From Chloracidobacterium sp. (GTDB lineage: Bacteria; Acidobacteriota; Blastocatellia; Pyrinomonadales; Pyrinomonadaceae), in NCBI GenBank assembly GCA_016720705.1, contig JADKKB010000007.1:1922001-1986000 (forward strand): 64,000 bases of DNA, read 5' to 3'. The position numbers and the translations under genes are program-made. The notes below the pieces were generated by a model that worked only from the letters and a program-made list of their open reading frames with translations, was not told the origin of the DNA and did not search any database. Numbering within the stretch: position 1 is the stretch's first letter; every line of letters starts with the position of its first letter. Shown here piece by piece: positions 1 to 8,426 of this stretch.

Positions 1-1
1 G

Positions 2-106
2 CTCGTCGCCGATCCGGACCCGCAGTTTGTAACGGACGAAACCGCCGGGCTACTCTATTCCGCCAGCGGCAGCCGTTTGCAGGCATTCGATATTTTGAAC
101 CGTTAA
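2..106 (+). CDS. C-terminal end of an unidentified protein (partial)
   Basis: An open frame enters from the left edge and stops with TAA after 34 codons; the last residues read SGSRLQAFDILNR. The codon choice and GC-rich third positions match neighbouring genes. The residue pattern (DPQFVTDETAGLLYSASGSRLQAFD) could be the last strand pair of a secreted beta-propeller or beta-sandwich, but too little is visible to name a family. It is followed by about 90 bases without a gene before the M28 peptidase. Confidence 0.5.
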   Translation, partial: LVADPDPQFVTDETAGLLYSASGSRLQAFDILNR

Positions 107-197
107 GAAAATTCACCGGAGATGCACACAGACCCATTGATCTATCCGTATCGATCCGTGTTAATCTGTGGTTAATTTTCGCTTAAATACTAAGATT

Positions 198-1550
198 ATG
201 AGATCAAGATTGTTCGTTTTTGCCGCCGTTATTCTTTGCTTTTCGATCACTCAGGTCGCTGCGCAAAAAAATAAACCAAACCCCGAGATCACCAAGATGG
301 TCAAGGAGGTCTCGGCCAAGAATATCGAGGCGACGATCCGCAAGCTCGTCTCATTTGGCACGCGCAATACGCTGTCTGAGCAGGACAGCCCGACACGCGG
401 CGTCGGTGCGGCGCGTGACTGGTTGTTTGCTGAGTTTCAAAAGATCAGCGCCGATTGCGGCGGATGTCTCGATGTGCAAAAGCAGGCGTTCGTGCAGCCC
501 AAGGCCAATCGAGTGTCCGAACCGACGACGCTGACCAACGTATTTGCCGTGCTCAAGGGCACGACCGACCCGACCCGCATTTACGTCGTGTCAGGCCATT
601 ATGATTCGATGTGCGGTTCGCCGACCGATGCAAAATGCGATGCCCCCGGCGCGAACGATGACGCTTCGGGTACGGCGGTTTCGCTCGAACTTGCACGCGT
701 TATGTCCAAGCAGAAGTACGACGCGACGATCGTCTTTATGGCCGTCCCCGGCGAAGAGCAAGGCCTGCTCGGGGCGACTTATTACGCCGAACAGGCAAAA
801 TTGAACAAGACGAATATCGACGCGATGTTTACCAATGACATCGTTGGCGGCGCGATCACGCAGAAAGGCTCGATCAACCGCAACAAGGTCCGTGTCTTTA
901 GCGAGGGCGTGCCGTCGAGCGAGACCGAGCAGCAGGCGAACACGCGCCGCAGTGTCGGCGGCGAGAACGACTCGGCATCGCGTCAGTTGGCACGATTTAT
1001 CAAGGAACAATCGTCGCGGTATCTTAAGAATTTTGGCGTAATGATGATCTATCGGCGCGACCGCTACCTGCGCGGCGGCGATCACATCCCGTTTGTCGAA
1101 CGAGGTTTTACCGCCGTCCGCATTACGGAATCTGACGAGGACTATACCCATCAGCACCAAAATGTCCGCACCGAGAATGGCGTCTTTTACGGCGACACGC
1201 CCGAATTTGTTGACTTTGAGTACACTGCCAATGTCGCAAGGGTCAATCTGATCGCACTTGCCAGCCTCGCTCTGGCACCGGCTAAGCCCGCCAATGTCGG
1301 CATCGTCACCAGCAAATTAACCAACGATACGGAGCTCAAATGGGACGCCAATACCGACGCCGATCTCGCCGGTTACGAGGTCGTCTGGCGCGATACGACT
1401 GCGGCCGAGTGGACCAATTCCATCTTCGTCGGCAACGTGCTGACGTACGCTGCCAAGGGTATGTCCAAGGACAATTACTTTTTCGGCGTGCGTGCGGTCG
1501 ATAAGGCCGGAAACAAAAGCCCTGTCGTTTATCCGCGGCCGATGAGGTAA
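198..1550 (+). CDS. secreted M28-family metallopeptidase with C-terminal FN3-like domain
   Basis: A 450-residue exported zinc aminopeptidase-like protein. The ATG at 198 is chosen because it begins directly with a signal peptide (MRSRLFVFAAVILCF, cleavage near VAAQ); an in-frame GTG at 168 would add ten polar residues in front. M28 motifs appear in order: SGHYDS (zinc His), GANDDASG (bridging Asp), PGEEQG (catalytic Glu pair), FTNDIVGG (zinc Asp) and a late THQHQ (zinc His). The last 90 residues (ELKWDANTDADLAGYEVVWR onward) look like a fibronectin type III fold, common as a substrate or surface module in secreted M28 enzymes. The substrate is unknown; release of amino acids from extracellular peptides is the likely role. 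It stands alone, with a 130-base gap before the next gene. Confidence 0.88.
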   Translation: MRSRLFVFAAVILCFSITQVAAQKNKPNPEITKMVKEVSAKNIEATIRKLVSFGTRNTLSEQDSPTRGVGAARDWLFAEFQKISADCGGCLDVQKQAFVQPKANRVSEPTTLTNVFAVLKGTTDPTRIYVVSGHYDSMCGSPTDAKCDAPGANDDASGTAVSLELARVMSKQKYDATIVFMAVPGEEQGLLGATYYAEQAKLNKTNIDAMFTNDIVGGAITQKGSINRNKVRVFSEGVPSSETEQQANTRRSVGGENDSASRQLARFIKEQSSRYLKNFGVMMIYRRDRYLRGGDHIPFVERGFTAVRITESDEDYTHQHQNVRTENGVFYGDTPEFVDFEYTANVARVNLIALASLALAPAKPANVGIVTSKLTNDTELKWDANTDADLAGYEVVWRDTTAAEWTNSIFVGNVLTYAAKGMSKDNYFFGVRAVDKAGNKSPVVYPRPMR

Positions 1551-1682
1551 AGGCCCGAAAACGTGTCTGAAATTAAGATTTCACGCAACGCCAACGGTTC
1601 ATTCCACCGTCGAATTGTGGTATAAATTGAGTTTACGTTTTAATTTGCCGATCCCGCCCGGTGTATTAACAAGGAATAATTA

Positions 1683-3380
1683 ATGAAGAAGTATCTATTG
1701 GGTTTATTCGTATTGTCGCTCGCCGTTGCGGGAGTTTTCGTTTCGTACAAAACCACTGCGGAATCGGTCACGGTAATGCCGTCGCCGAACATCGTTATCA
1801 GCCAACTCCAACCGGGTACAACGGCAGTACCGAATGACGAGTTTATCGAGCTACACAATATCGGAGCGGCGCCCGTCGATCTCAATGGATACACGCTGGT
1901 CTATCGTTCATCGTCGGGCTCGAACGATGTCGGCCCGATGGCGGCGTGGAATCAGTCGACGATCGTTCTGCCGGGACAATATTACCTGGTAGCATCGACG
2001 TCCTATACGGGAACAGCGACGCCGGATCTGACGTACAATCCGACGACCTGCTCGTGCTCACTTTCGGCGACCGCGGGCGGTATGGCGATCCGACAGGGTG
2101 CGGTCAACTCCGGTGCTGTCATCGACGCGATCGGTTGGGGAGCGGCGAGCAATATCTTTTTTGAAAATACGCGGACTGCCGCCCCGGGCAGCGGTAACAG
2201 TCAGGCGAGGCTCAATCAGGGCTGTCAGGACACCGACAACAACGCAAATGATTTTGCCGTTCAGGTGTCTTCCGGTCGTAATATGGCGACACCGCTATTC
2301 GCCTGTAGCGGCGGCGGCACGACGCTCTTTGCGGCTCTGACCGCTAATCCGGCGACGGTCATTCCGGGCGGATCGACCCTGTTGACCGTCACGGTCATTC
2401 CGGCGACAACGCCGCCGAGTACGGGCATAACCGTGGTCGGTAACCTCACGGCGATCGGCGGATCAGCCACCCAGACGTTTTATGACGACGGCACCAATGG
2501 CGACGAGACGTCCGGCGACAACATCTATTCGGTATTCGCATCTATCCCGGTCGATGCGACGGGCGGCGTCAAGGTCGTCACCGCTCTTGCATCGGATGCA
2601 GAAGCCCGTACCGTTTCGCTTACCCAAAATATCACCGTCAGTGCACCGCTGCCGGACGAAGATCCGCTCATCTTTGGCAATCCGAGCAACGCAACCGGCA
2701 GTATCGCCAACGAGACCAACTATCTGATGCAGAAGCCGCAGTATTCGCTCTCGTATCATCGGACAAACGGTCGTCCGAACTGGGTCGCGTGGCGGCTCGA
2801 CAGTTCGTGGATCGGGGGAGCATCGCGACAGGACGATTACCGTGCAGATCCCGCATTGCCGGCGGGTTGGTATCAGGTCCAGGACAATGATTATTCGGGG
2901 TCCGGTTACGACCGCGGCCATATGTGCCCGTCGGGCGACCGCACGCGTTCGATCGCGGACAATTCGGCGACGTTCCTGATGACCAATTTCGTACCGCAAC
3001 TCGGTGCCAACAATCAGGGCCCTTGGAATGATTTTGAAAATTATTGCAGAACGCTGGCATCACAGGGCAACGAGATCTACATCATAACCGGGCCGTCGGG
3101 GAATATCGGCACGATCGCCGCGGGCCACGTCGTAATTCCGGCCGTCACTTGGAAAGTAGTGCTGGTGCTGCCAAATGGATCCAACGACCTTTCACGCGTA
3201 TCGCGTGCGACGCGGGCATTTGGCATCATTGTTTCAAATCAGCCGCCGATCACGAGCACCGCGTGGCGCAATTACCGCGTTACGGTCGATCAGGTCGAAA
3301 ATCTGACGGGATATAATTTCTTTTCAAATATCCCGAAGATCACGCAGGAACTTATTGAACGCAAACGAGATAAGCAGTAA
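1683..3380 (+). CDS. secreted lamin-tail domain plus DNA/RNA non-specific endonuclease
   Basis: A 565-residue exported nuclease. The ATG at 1683 follows AAGGA at a 7-base spacing, and a signal peptide covers residues 1-27. Residues about 36-205 resemble a lamin-tail domain (NIVISQLQPG, DEFIELHNIG, LNGYTLVYRS). Residues 215-320 form a beta-sandwich linker. Residues 330-560 are a NUC domain with the DRGH signature (D410-H413, catalytic His) and a metal-binding Asn region (NNQGPWNDFEN). The family cuts single- and double-stranded DNA and RNA with Mg2+ without sequence preference. The stop codon overlaps the start of the next gene (TAATG), which encodes another secreted nuclease, so the pair probably works together in scavenging extracellular nucleic acid. 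Confidence 0.9.
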   Translation: MKKYLLGLFVLSLAVAGVFVSYKTTAESVTVMPSPNIVISQLQPGTTAVPNDEFIELHNIGAAPVDLNGYTLVYRSSSGSNDVGPMAAWNQSTIVLPGQYYLVASTSYTGTATPDLTYNPTTCSCSLSATAGGMAIRQGAVNSGAVIDAIGWGAASNIFFENTRTAAPGSGNSQARLNQGCQDTDNNANDFAVQVSSGRNMATPLFACSGGGTTLFAALTANPATVIPGGSTLLTVTVIPATTPPSTGITVVGNLTAIGGSATQTFYDDGTNGDETSGDNIYSVFASIPVDATGGVKVVTALASDAEARTVSLTQNITVSAPLPDEDPLIFGNPSNATGSIANETNYLMQKPQYSLSYHRTNGRPNWVAWRLDSSWIGGASRQDDYRADPALPAGWYQVQDNDYSGSGYDRGHMCPSGDRTRSIADNSATFLMTNFVPQLGANNQGPWNDFENYCRTLASQGNEIYIITGPSGNIGTIAAGHVVIPAVTWKVVLVLPNGSNDLSRVSRATRAFGIIVSNQPPITSTAWRNYRVTVDQVENLTGYNFFSNIPKITQELIERKRDKQ

Positions 3381-5371
3381 TGAAATACAATAGACCGGGC
3401 ACCGCCCGCATCAATGTGATCCTAGGCGCCGCCATTATTTTGGCTGGCGCCTTTTCCGCATTCGGCCAAAAGGAATTTGCGATCTCGCTGATCCAGGGCG
3501 ACAAGAATATGTCCGCGTACGAGGGCCAGGTCGTCAAGGCCTCGGGCATCGTGACCGCACGGACACGGACCGGATTTTTCCTGCAGACGCCGGATGACAA
3601 GGTCGACTCAAACCCGAATACCTCCGAGGGCATATTTGTCTATACCAAGACTGAGCCCGAAGCAGATGCGGCCATCGGCAGTATGATCGTCGTGTCGGGC
3701 AAGGTCGAGGAGTTTCGCCCGCGGACCGAGCCTGCCAGCTTGCCGGTCACCGAACTATCGATGTTGAAGGGCCGCGACCTGATCCAGGTGCTGTCCAAAG
3801 CCAATCCGCTGCCCAAGCCGATCGCTCTGACGATCAATGATTTTAAGATCAACTCGATCGACCAGCTCGAAAAGTTTGAGGGAATGCGGGTTTCCGTTGC
3901 GGAGATGACCGTCGTCGCCCCGACCGGCGGACGCGTCGACAACAAGACGAACTCGGTCGAATCGAACGGCACCTTTTACGGCATCGTCAAGGGCCTTGCT
4001 AAGCCCTTTCGCGAACCCGGATTCGAGCTTTATGATTTTCTGTTTCTGACGGATAAAGAAAAAGCAGATTTTAAGAAAAACTATCCGGCAATAAAGTTCA
4101 ACGACTCAAATCCGGAACGCTTGCGGGTCGAGACGACGGCCCAAACGGTTACCAAGGAAGCCGATCTCGGTTCCGATGCGAAAGCGATCGGTGTTACGGC
4201 TGGTGTTCGGTCATCGGCCCGCCCGATCGAGGTGCCGGCACTGACCGAGCTCAAAAACGTCGTCGGCGTGATGCACTACGGTTACCGAACGTACACGATC
4301 CTGACCGACGTCGAGGCTCGCCCGGGCGTCTCGAGCTATATCAAGCAGGTCAATCTGCCGCCGGTCGCCCCGCGTCAGTTCTCGGTCGCAGGGATGAACC
4401 TCGAAAACTTTTTTGACGACATCGATGATCCGGGCATAAAAGAGGATATCGTCACCACCGAGTCGTTTAACAAACGGATGAAAAAGATCTCGCTCGGCGT
4501 GCGCAATATTATGCAGTCGCCGGACGTGATCGGCGTGACCGAGGCCGAAAACCTCGCCGCCCTCAAGCGTCTGGCCGAAAAGATAAATGCCGACACCGAG
4601 GCTGCCGGTAAGCCAAATCCGAAATACGAGGCGTATCTCATCGACGGCAATGACGGCCGCGGGATCGACTCGGGCTTTTTGGTCAAATCGTCGCGGATCA
4701 CCGTCATCGAGACCAAACAACTCGGCAAAGAAGATAAGTTTGACAACACTAGTACGTCGGATGAGGCATTTCTCAACGATCGTCCGCCGCTGATGCTACG
4801 GGCGTCGATGATGGACGACAAGACCAAGCAGCCGTTCGAGTTTACGGCGGTCATCAACCATCTCAAGTCATTTCTCGGTTACAACGACCCGAAACGGATG
4901 GATGGTGTCCGTACCAAAAAACGCCTGCAGGCTGAGTTTTTGGCAAAGCTCGTCCAGCAGCGGCAGACCGCCAACCCGCAGGAAAAGATCATCCTGATGG
5001 GCGACTTTAACGCGTACCAATTCAATGACGGTATCGTCGATGTCATCGGAACTATCAAGGGCAAGCCCGCGGTGAAAGGTGAGGTGATGAATCCGTCCGA
5101 GGATTTCGTCAATCCCGATATGATCGACCTTGTCGATCTGATCAGCGTCGACCAACGATACTCATATCGCTATGACGGCAACGGCCAGGTGCTCGATCAC
5201 ATCTTGATCAGCAACTCGCTCCAAAACTACATAATGGGATTTGGTTACGCCCGTATGAACGCCGATTTTCCGGAAAGTTACCGGATGGACGACACACGTG
5301 CCGAGCGATTCTCAGATCACGACGCCGCAGTCGCCTATTTCTCAATAGACGCCGCCACCGTCAAGCCGTGA
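3380..5371 (+). CDS. secreted endonuclease/exonuclease/phosphatase-family nuclease (ExeM/NucH-like)
   Basis: A 663-residue protein whose ATG shares a base with the TAA of the upstream nuclease gene, indicating translational coupling. The first 30 residues are a signal peptide (AAIILAGAFSAFGQ). Residues about 30-300 carry OB-fold-like YhcR/ExeM segments (YEGQVVKASGIVTARTRTGF). Residues 330-660 are an EEP domain: GVTEAEN (metal Glu), INHLKS, LMGDFNAYQ (Asp-Asn), LDHILIS and FSDHDAAVAYF (catalytic Asp-His). Known relatives are extracellular DNases. With its neighbour it forms a two-gene nuclease operon. The last 37 bases overlap the end of the convergent methyltransferase gene, and a diverged copy of this 3' end occurs at 6077-6116. 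Confidence 0.88.
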   Translation: MKYNRPGTARINVILGAAIILAGAFSAFGQKEFAISLIQGDKNMSAYEGQVVKASGIVTARTRTGFFLQTPDDKVDSNPNTSEGIFVYTKTEPEADAAIGSMIVVSGKVEEFRPRTEPASLPVTELSMLKGRDLIQVLSKANPLPKPIALTINDFKINSIDQLEKFEGMRVSVAEMTVVAPTGGRVDNKTNSVESNGTFYGIVKGLAKPFREPGFELYDFLFLTDKEKADFKKNYPAIKFNDSNPERLRVETTAQTVTKEADLGSDAKAIGVTAGVRSSARPIEVPALTELKNVVGVMHYGYRTYTILTDVEARPGVSSYIKQVNLPPVAPRQFSVAGMNLENFFDDIDDPGIKEDIVTTESFNKRMKKISLGVRNIMQSPDVIGVTEAENLAALKRLAEKINADTEAAGKPNPKYEAYLIDGNDGRGIDSGFLVKSSRITVIETKQLGKEDKFDNTSTSDEAFLNDRPPLMLRASMMDDKTKQPFEFTAVINHLKSFLGYNDPKRMDGVRTKKRLQAEFLAKLVQQRQTANPQEKIILMGDFNAYQFNDGIVDVIGTIKGKPAVKGEVMNPSEDFVNPDMIDLVDLISVDQRYSYRYDGNGQVLDHILISNSLQNYIMGFGYARMNADFPESYRMDDTRAERFSDHDAAVAYFSIDAATVKP

Positions 5372-5985
5372 TCGCCGGCGGGCTTGATCAGCACCCACGT
5401 CGTCATACAGCGTAGATTCTCAACATTGGTGGTCTTGATCGGCTCCAGAAAGTCGCCGCCGAGGCTCAGGGTGCAGTCCCTGAGCATCTGCTCATCGACA
5501 ATAAATCGCTCTGTGCCGTCCGGCATCAGATAGCGCCCGTTGGCCGTGGGGACAAGCAGGTCCTCGATCCCGATCGAGGATGCGAGCCGAGCAAAAAATA
5601 TCCCGCCGGGTTTGAGCTTACTCCACATTTCAGCCAGCATTTGGTCAAATTGGCTGCGATCCTTGGCAAAATGCAAAACCGCGTTGCAGATGATCCGGTC
5701 GAAACTCTCATCCGGAAACGGGATCGATTCGAGCGTGGCTTGCCGGAAATTATCAGGCGATAGTGCGGGCGCCAGATCCTTGGCCAGGTTTCGGACGTCG
5801 CAAACCGCACCCTCGTTAATATCGACCGCCGAGACGTCAAATCCGTTCCGCATCAGCCACACGACGTTTCGCCCTCCGCCGCAACCCGCGTCGAGGACCT
5901 TCATCCCCGGCGTAAATCTACCCTTTTGGATCTGGTCAAAGAGATATATGTCGATGTCGCCAAAGGCTTCTCGGATATTTAGCAT
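5335..5985 (-). CDS. class I SAM-dependent methyltransferase
   Basis: A 216-residue protein with a standard SAM-binding fold. Motif I is VLDAGCGGGRN near residues 33-43, the acidic end of strand two is AVDIN, and motif IV-like RIICNAVLHF is followed by LKPGGIFFARL. The family methylates small molecules or proteins, and the sequence does not reveal the substrate; the TehB/UbiE-like layout is generic. The gene runs towards the secreted nuclease and overlaps its 3' end by 37 bases. Its own last codons (LTVAASIEK) are therefore the antisense of the nuclease tail. A 40-base near copy of that tail lies just upstream at 6077-6116, suggesting this gene arrived by insertion or recombination. Confidence 0.8.
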   Translation of the reverse strand: MLNIREAFGDIDIYLFDQIQKGRFTPGMKVLDAGCGGGRNVVWLMRNGFDVSAVDINEGAVCDVRNLAKDLAPALSPDNFRQATLESIPFPDESFDRIICNAVLHFAKDRSQFDQMLAEMWSKLKPGGIFFARLASSIGIEDLLVPTANGRYLMPDGTERFIVDEQMLRDCTLSLGGDFLEPIKTTNVENLRCMTTWVLIKPAGDHGLTVAASIEK

Positions 5986-6076
5986 CGTGTCGCCCGCTCG
6001 TTTATCGAAATTTTATCAGAGAATCAAATGAATTTCGATGCGATCCCGCTAATCACGGTTCCCAAATTACGCCCCT

Positions 6077-6116
6077 GCCTACTTCTTAATAGATGCCGCA
6101 ACCGTCTGGCCGTGAC
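6077..6116 (+). pseudogene. duplicated 3' end of the upstream nuclease gene
   Basis: These 40 bases match 5333-5372 at 33 of 40 positions. Read on the + strand they give AYFLIDAATVWP-stop, against AYFSIDAATVKP-stop at the real end of the nuclease gene. No other homologous sequence continues to the left. The copy lies beyond the methyltransferase gene, so the two 40-base direct copies flank it. It is best seen as a non-functional relic of a duplication or insertion event. Confidence 0.6.
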
Positions 6117-6143
6117 GGACTTCAACCGATTTAGGTTTCGGAC

Positions 6144-6209
6144 GCACGGCGTTTCGTCGTGCCTCGCGGATCGTGGGACGCAGTATTTTTGCGTCCCACG
6201 ATCCGCGAG
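6144..6209. repeat. tandem inverted repeats fused to the first CRISPR repeat
   Basis: Two hairpins follow each other. The first has 8-base arms GCACGGCG and CGTCGTGC (one G-T pair) at 6144-6162 with a TTT loop. The second has perfect 19-base arms at 6163-6181 and 6191-6209 (CTCGCGGATCGTGGGACGC and its complement) with loop AGTATTTTT. The right arm ends in GAG, which is also part of the first CRISPR repeat, so the hairpin replaces that repeat's first five bases. There is no U tract after the stem on either strand, so a simple terminator is not obvious. It may be a REP-like palindrome that inserted at the array end, or a boundary element. Confidence 0.75.
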
Positions 6210-7140
6210 TTGTGACGATTCTCTTATCTGCTAAAATGCCGAGGTTCACGATGTTCGCCACGTACTGGTTGTGAGTTGTGACGATTCTCTTATCTGCTAA
6301 AATAGCCGAGAAACTAAAGAAGACAAGAGACGGTTGTGAGTTGTGACGATTCTCTTATCTGCTAAAATTATTCGGCCTCGGCAAAAAGCTCGGGATGGTT
6401 GTGAGTTGTGACGATTCTCTTATCTGCTAAAATTGCCTGGCTGACGAATCCGGCAACTTCACGGTTGTGAGTTGTGACGATTCTCTTATCTGCTAAAATG
6501 GCACCACCGACGCCTCCGATGTTTTGTAGTTGTGAGTTGTGACGATTCTCTTATCTGCTAAAATCACGATCATCGAATGGATGGTCGAGCATAAGTTGTG
6601 AGTTGTGACGATTCTCTTATCTGCTAAAATTTCGGCAAGGTCCGCCCAACCTAGTGCCCGTTGTGAGTTGTGACGATTCTCTTATCTGCTAAAATGCCCA
6701 CGCCACGCGGCCCGGCGTCTCTTCGGTTGTGAGTTGTGACGATTCTCTTATCTGCTAAAATCTGAATAATGACGCCGCCGCGATCGGGCGGGTTGTGAGT
6801 TGTGACGATTCTCTTATCTGCTAAAATAAATATCGTTTCTGCGTCAAGCACCCGTCCATTCGTTGTGAGTTGTGACGATTCTCTTATCTGCTAAAATTCG
6901 AACCAGTCAAGGACTTGAGTGGAACACGGGTTGTGAGTTGTGACGATTCTCTTATCTGCTAAAATCTCGACTGGCAGCAGACGACGATCGACCTGTTGTG
7001 AGTTGTGACGATTCTCTTATCTGCTAAAATTTCTAAACTGTTGTGAGTTGTGACGATTCTCTTATCTGCTAAAATCAGTGACCAGGGTTACTAATCAGTA
7101 ACCAGTTGTGAGTTGTGACGATTCTCTTATCTGCTAAAAT
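6202..7140 (+). CRISPR. type II-C CRISPR array, 15 repeats and 14 spacers
   Basis: The repeat is 36 bases, starting GTTGTGAGTTGTGACG and ending CTCTTATCTGCTAAAAT. Repeats start at 6202, 6268, 6333, 6398, 6464, 6529, 6595, 6660, 6726, 6792, 6862, 6930, 6995, 7040 and 7105. All but the first are identical; the first has a diverged 5' end. Spacer lengths are 30, 29, 29, 30, 29, 30, 29, 30, 30, 34, 32, 29, 9 and 29. The + strand is the crRNA strand, because the tracrRNA anti-repeat (from 11481) is complementary to it. Each repeat contains TTGTGA, 16 bases, then TAAAAT preceded by TGC, a -35 and extended -10 pattern like the intra-repeat promoters of other II-C arrays. The array runs convergently towards cas2. 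Confidence 0.98.
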
Positions 7141-7188
7141 ACACCGGCCGTAAAGTGTTGGTGAAATTGGGGAAACCGTTGCTGATAC

Positions 7189-7521
7189 TCAGAAAAAACT
7201 GAGTTGAAGCGGCGGTTCTTCGGTTTTGCGGGGCATTTTTCCATAAAATGTCTTCATTCGGGCAAACTGCTTTTCGGTAACTCTAAGTATACGGACATTT
7301 CCTTTCTCCGGCAACGCCCACGTCACCCGCTTTTCGTGGACATCGGCGTTTTCGTCGCTGGCACAATGTCGACCGTAAACCGAGAATTGCATCATCGTAA
7401 ACCCGTCCTTGAGCAGAGACTTGCGAAAAATTGCATACCGCTTTCGCGCAAGCTTGGTATCGGTCGGCAGATCAAACATTACAACCATCCACACTGTGTC
7501 AAGCCCTCCAAAAAAATTCAT
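7189..7521 (-). CDS. cas2: CRISPR-associated endoribonuclease Cas2
   Basis: 110 residues, the usual size for Cas2. The first strand reads WMVVMFDLPTDT with the conserved Asp after the hydrophobic run, followed by ARKRYAIFRKSLLKDGF and a FSVYGRHC strand, typical of type II Cas2 proteins. Cas2 forms the structural core of the Cas1-Cas2 spacer integration complex. The ATG overlaps the cas1 stop by four bases (ATGA), so the two are co-translated. A short inverted repeat (ACTCAG, six A, CTGAGT) spans its stop codon. The array starts 48 bases beyond the stop and is read towards it. Confidence 0.97.
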   Translation of the reverse strand: MNFFGGLDTVWMVVMFDLPTDTKLARKRYAIFRKSLLKDGFTMMQFSVYGRHCASDENADVHEKRVTWALPEKGNVRILRVTEKQFARMKTFYGKMPRKTEEPPLQLSFF

Positions 7522-8426
7522 AATTGCGGTATCAGCGGCCTTTCCGCTTCGCGGGCAAATACTTGCTTGACCGAGGCGGCAAAGAGGCCGATCGCGATCA
7601 GCAGAGGCATTCGGCGCTTGTCAAAAACGCAATCTTCACCGAGTACCCGGAGCAGGTCTGCCTTGACCGCCGTGTCCAACATAAATTTGGGTTCGGAGCC
7701 GTCGGGTTCCTTTTGCATCTCTTGCTCTATCTGCCATACGCGGGCGTCGATGAAGGGTCGAAGCGGTTCCATCAGGTCATCGGCAAGCGGCATCGGATTG
7801 TATTGATTATTGTGATGTATGCCGAATGCCGGGTGGAGGCCCGTGGCGACGATCGCCCTCGCCATCGACGCCCGCATCACGGCGTAGCCGTAATTAAGCA
7901 ATTTGTTGGCATCATCCGCCTCGCGGTCACGGCGAAACTCGCTGCCAAACAGTTTTTGCCAATAGAGCCTTGCGGCATATGCCTCGAGATTTTTGGGGTC
8001 GCCGCTCGGCACGCGTTTTGAGATCTCGGTCAGAGTCGAGGCGTCCTTTCCTGCCAAGGTTAGCGAACGAGCCTGATTGGCGATCTTTTTAGAGATGACG
8101 TCGGCCCACAGACGCTTTTTTTGCGGAGCCGAGATAGCGACCTGTTGCCGCAGTATCTTGCTTTGGGTTGAGTGCCCTGAGAACGGCACCGAAACCGATG
8201 CGGGCAAGTGCTTGGCATCGGTAAAGATCAGAGCGACATTTGCCTCGGCAAGGTACGCGATCAGCCCCGATGATATCGTGACCTGTGGGCTATCAATAAT
8301 AAGGACGCCGAGATCCTCGATCGGCACTTGCCCGAGTGTCTCCGCGTCCTTCTCAATTACCAACTGCTTGTGCCGCGAATGGACATAACAGCCGTGTGTC
8401 GATATCTCAACCGTTCGTTTAATCAT
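7518..8426 (-). CDS. cas1: CRISPR-associated integrase Cas1 (type II)
   Basis: A 302-residue integrase that inserts new spacers together with Cas2. The frame is open to 8447, but the ATG at 8426 is preferred: it gives the standard N-terminus MIKRTVEISTHG and overlaps the cas9 stop by eight bases (ATGATTAA), a coupling pattern. The N-terminal beta domain is followed by the helical catalytic domain. Visible conserved pieces are DSPQVTISSGLIAYLAEANVA, LLNYGYAVMRA (the region of the first metal Glu or Asn), GLHPAFGIHH (active-site His) and MPLADDLMEPLRPF (acidic metal ligands). No cas4 or csn2 is present, which supports subtype II-C. Confidence 0.96.
   Translation of the reverse strand: MIKRTVEISTHGCYVHSRHKQLVIEKDAETLGQVPIEDLGVLIIDSPQVTISSGLIAYLAEANVALIFTDAKHLPASVSVPFSGHSTQSKILRQQVAISAPQKKRLWADVISKKIANQARSLTLAGKDASTLTEISKRVPSGDPKNLEAYAARLYWQKLFGSEFRRDREADDANKLLNYGYAVMRASMARAIVATGLHPAFGIHHNNQYNPMPLADDLMEPLRPFIDARVWQIEQEMQKEPDGSEPKFMLDTAVKADLLRVLGEDCVFDKRRMPLLIAIGLFAASVKQVFAREAERPLIPQL

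Noticed and set aside
150..180. GTGTTAATCTGTGG intergenic motif
   Set aside because: Resembles a common dispersed intergenic sequence in several phyla, but a single copy here does not support naming an element.
6651..6851. Open frame with the repeated peptide ILADKRIVTTHN
   Set aside because: It is the translation of CRISPR repeats and spacers on the opposite strand, not a protein gene.
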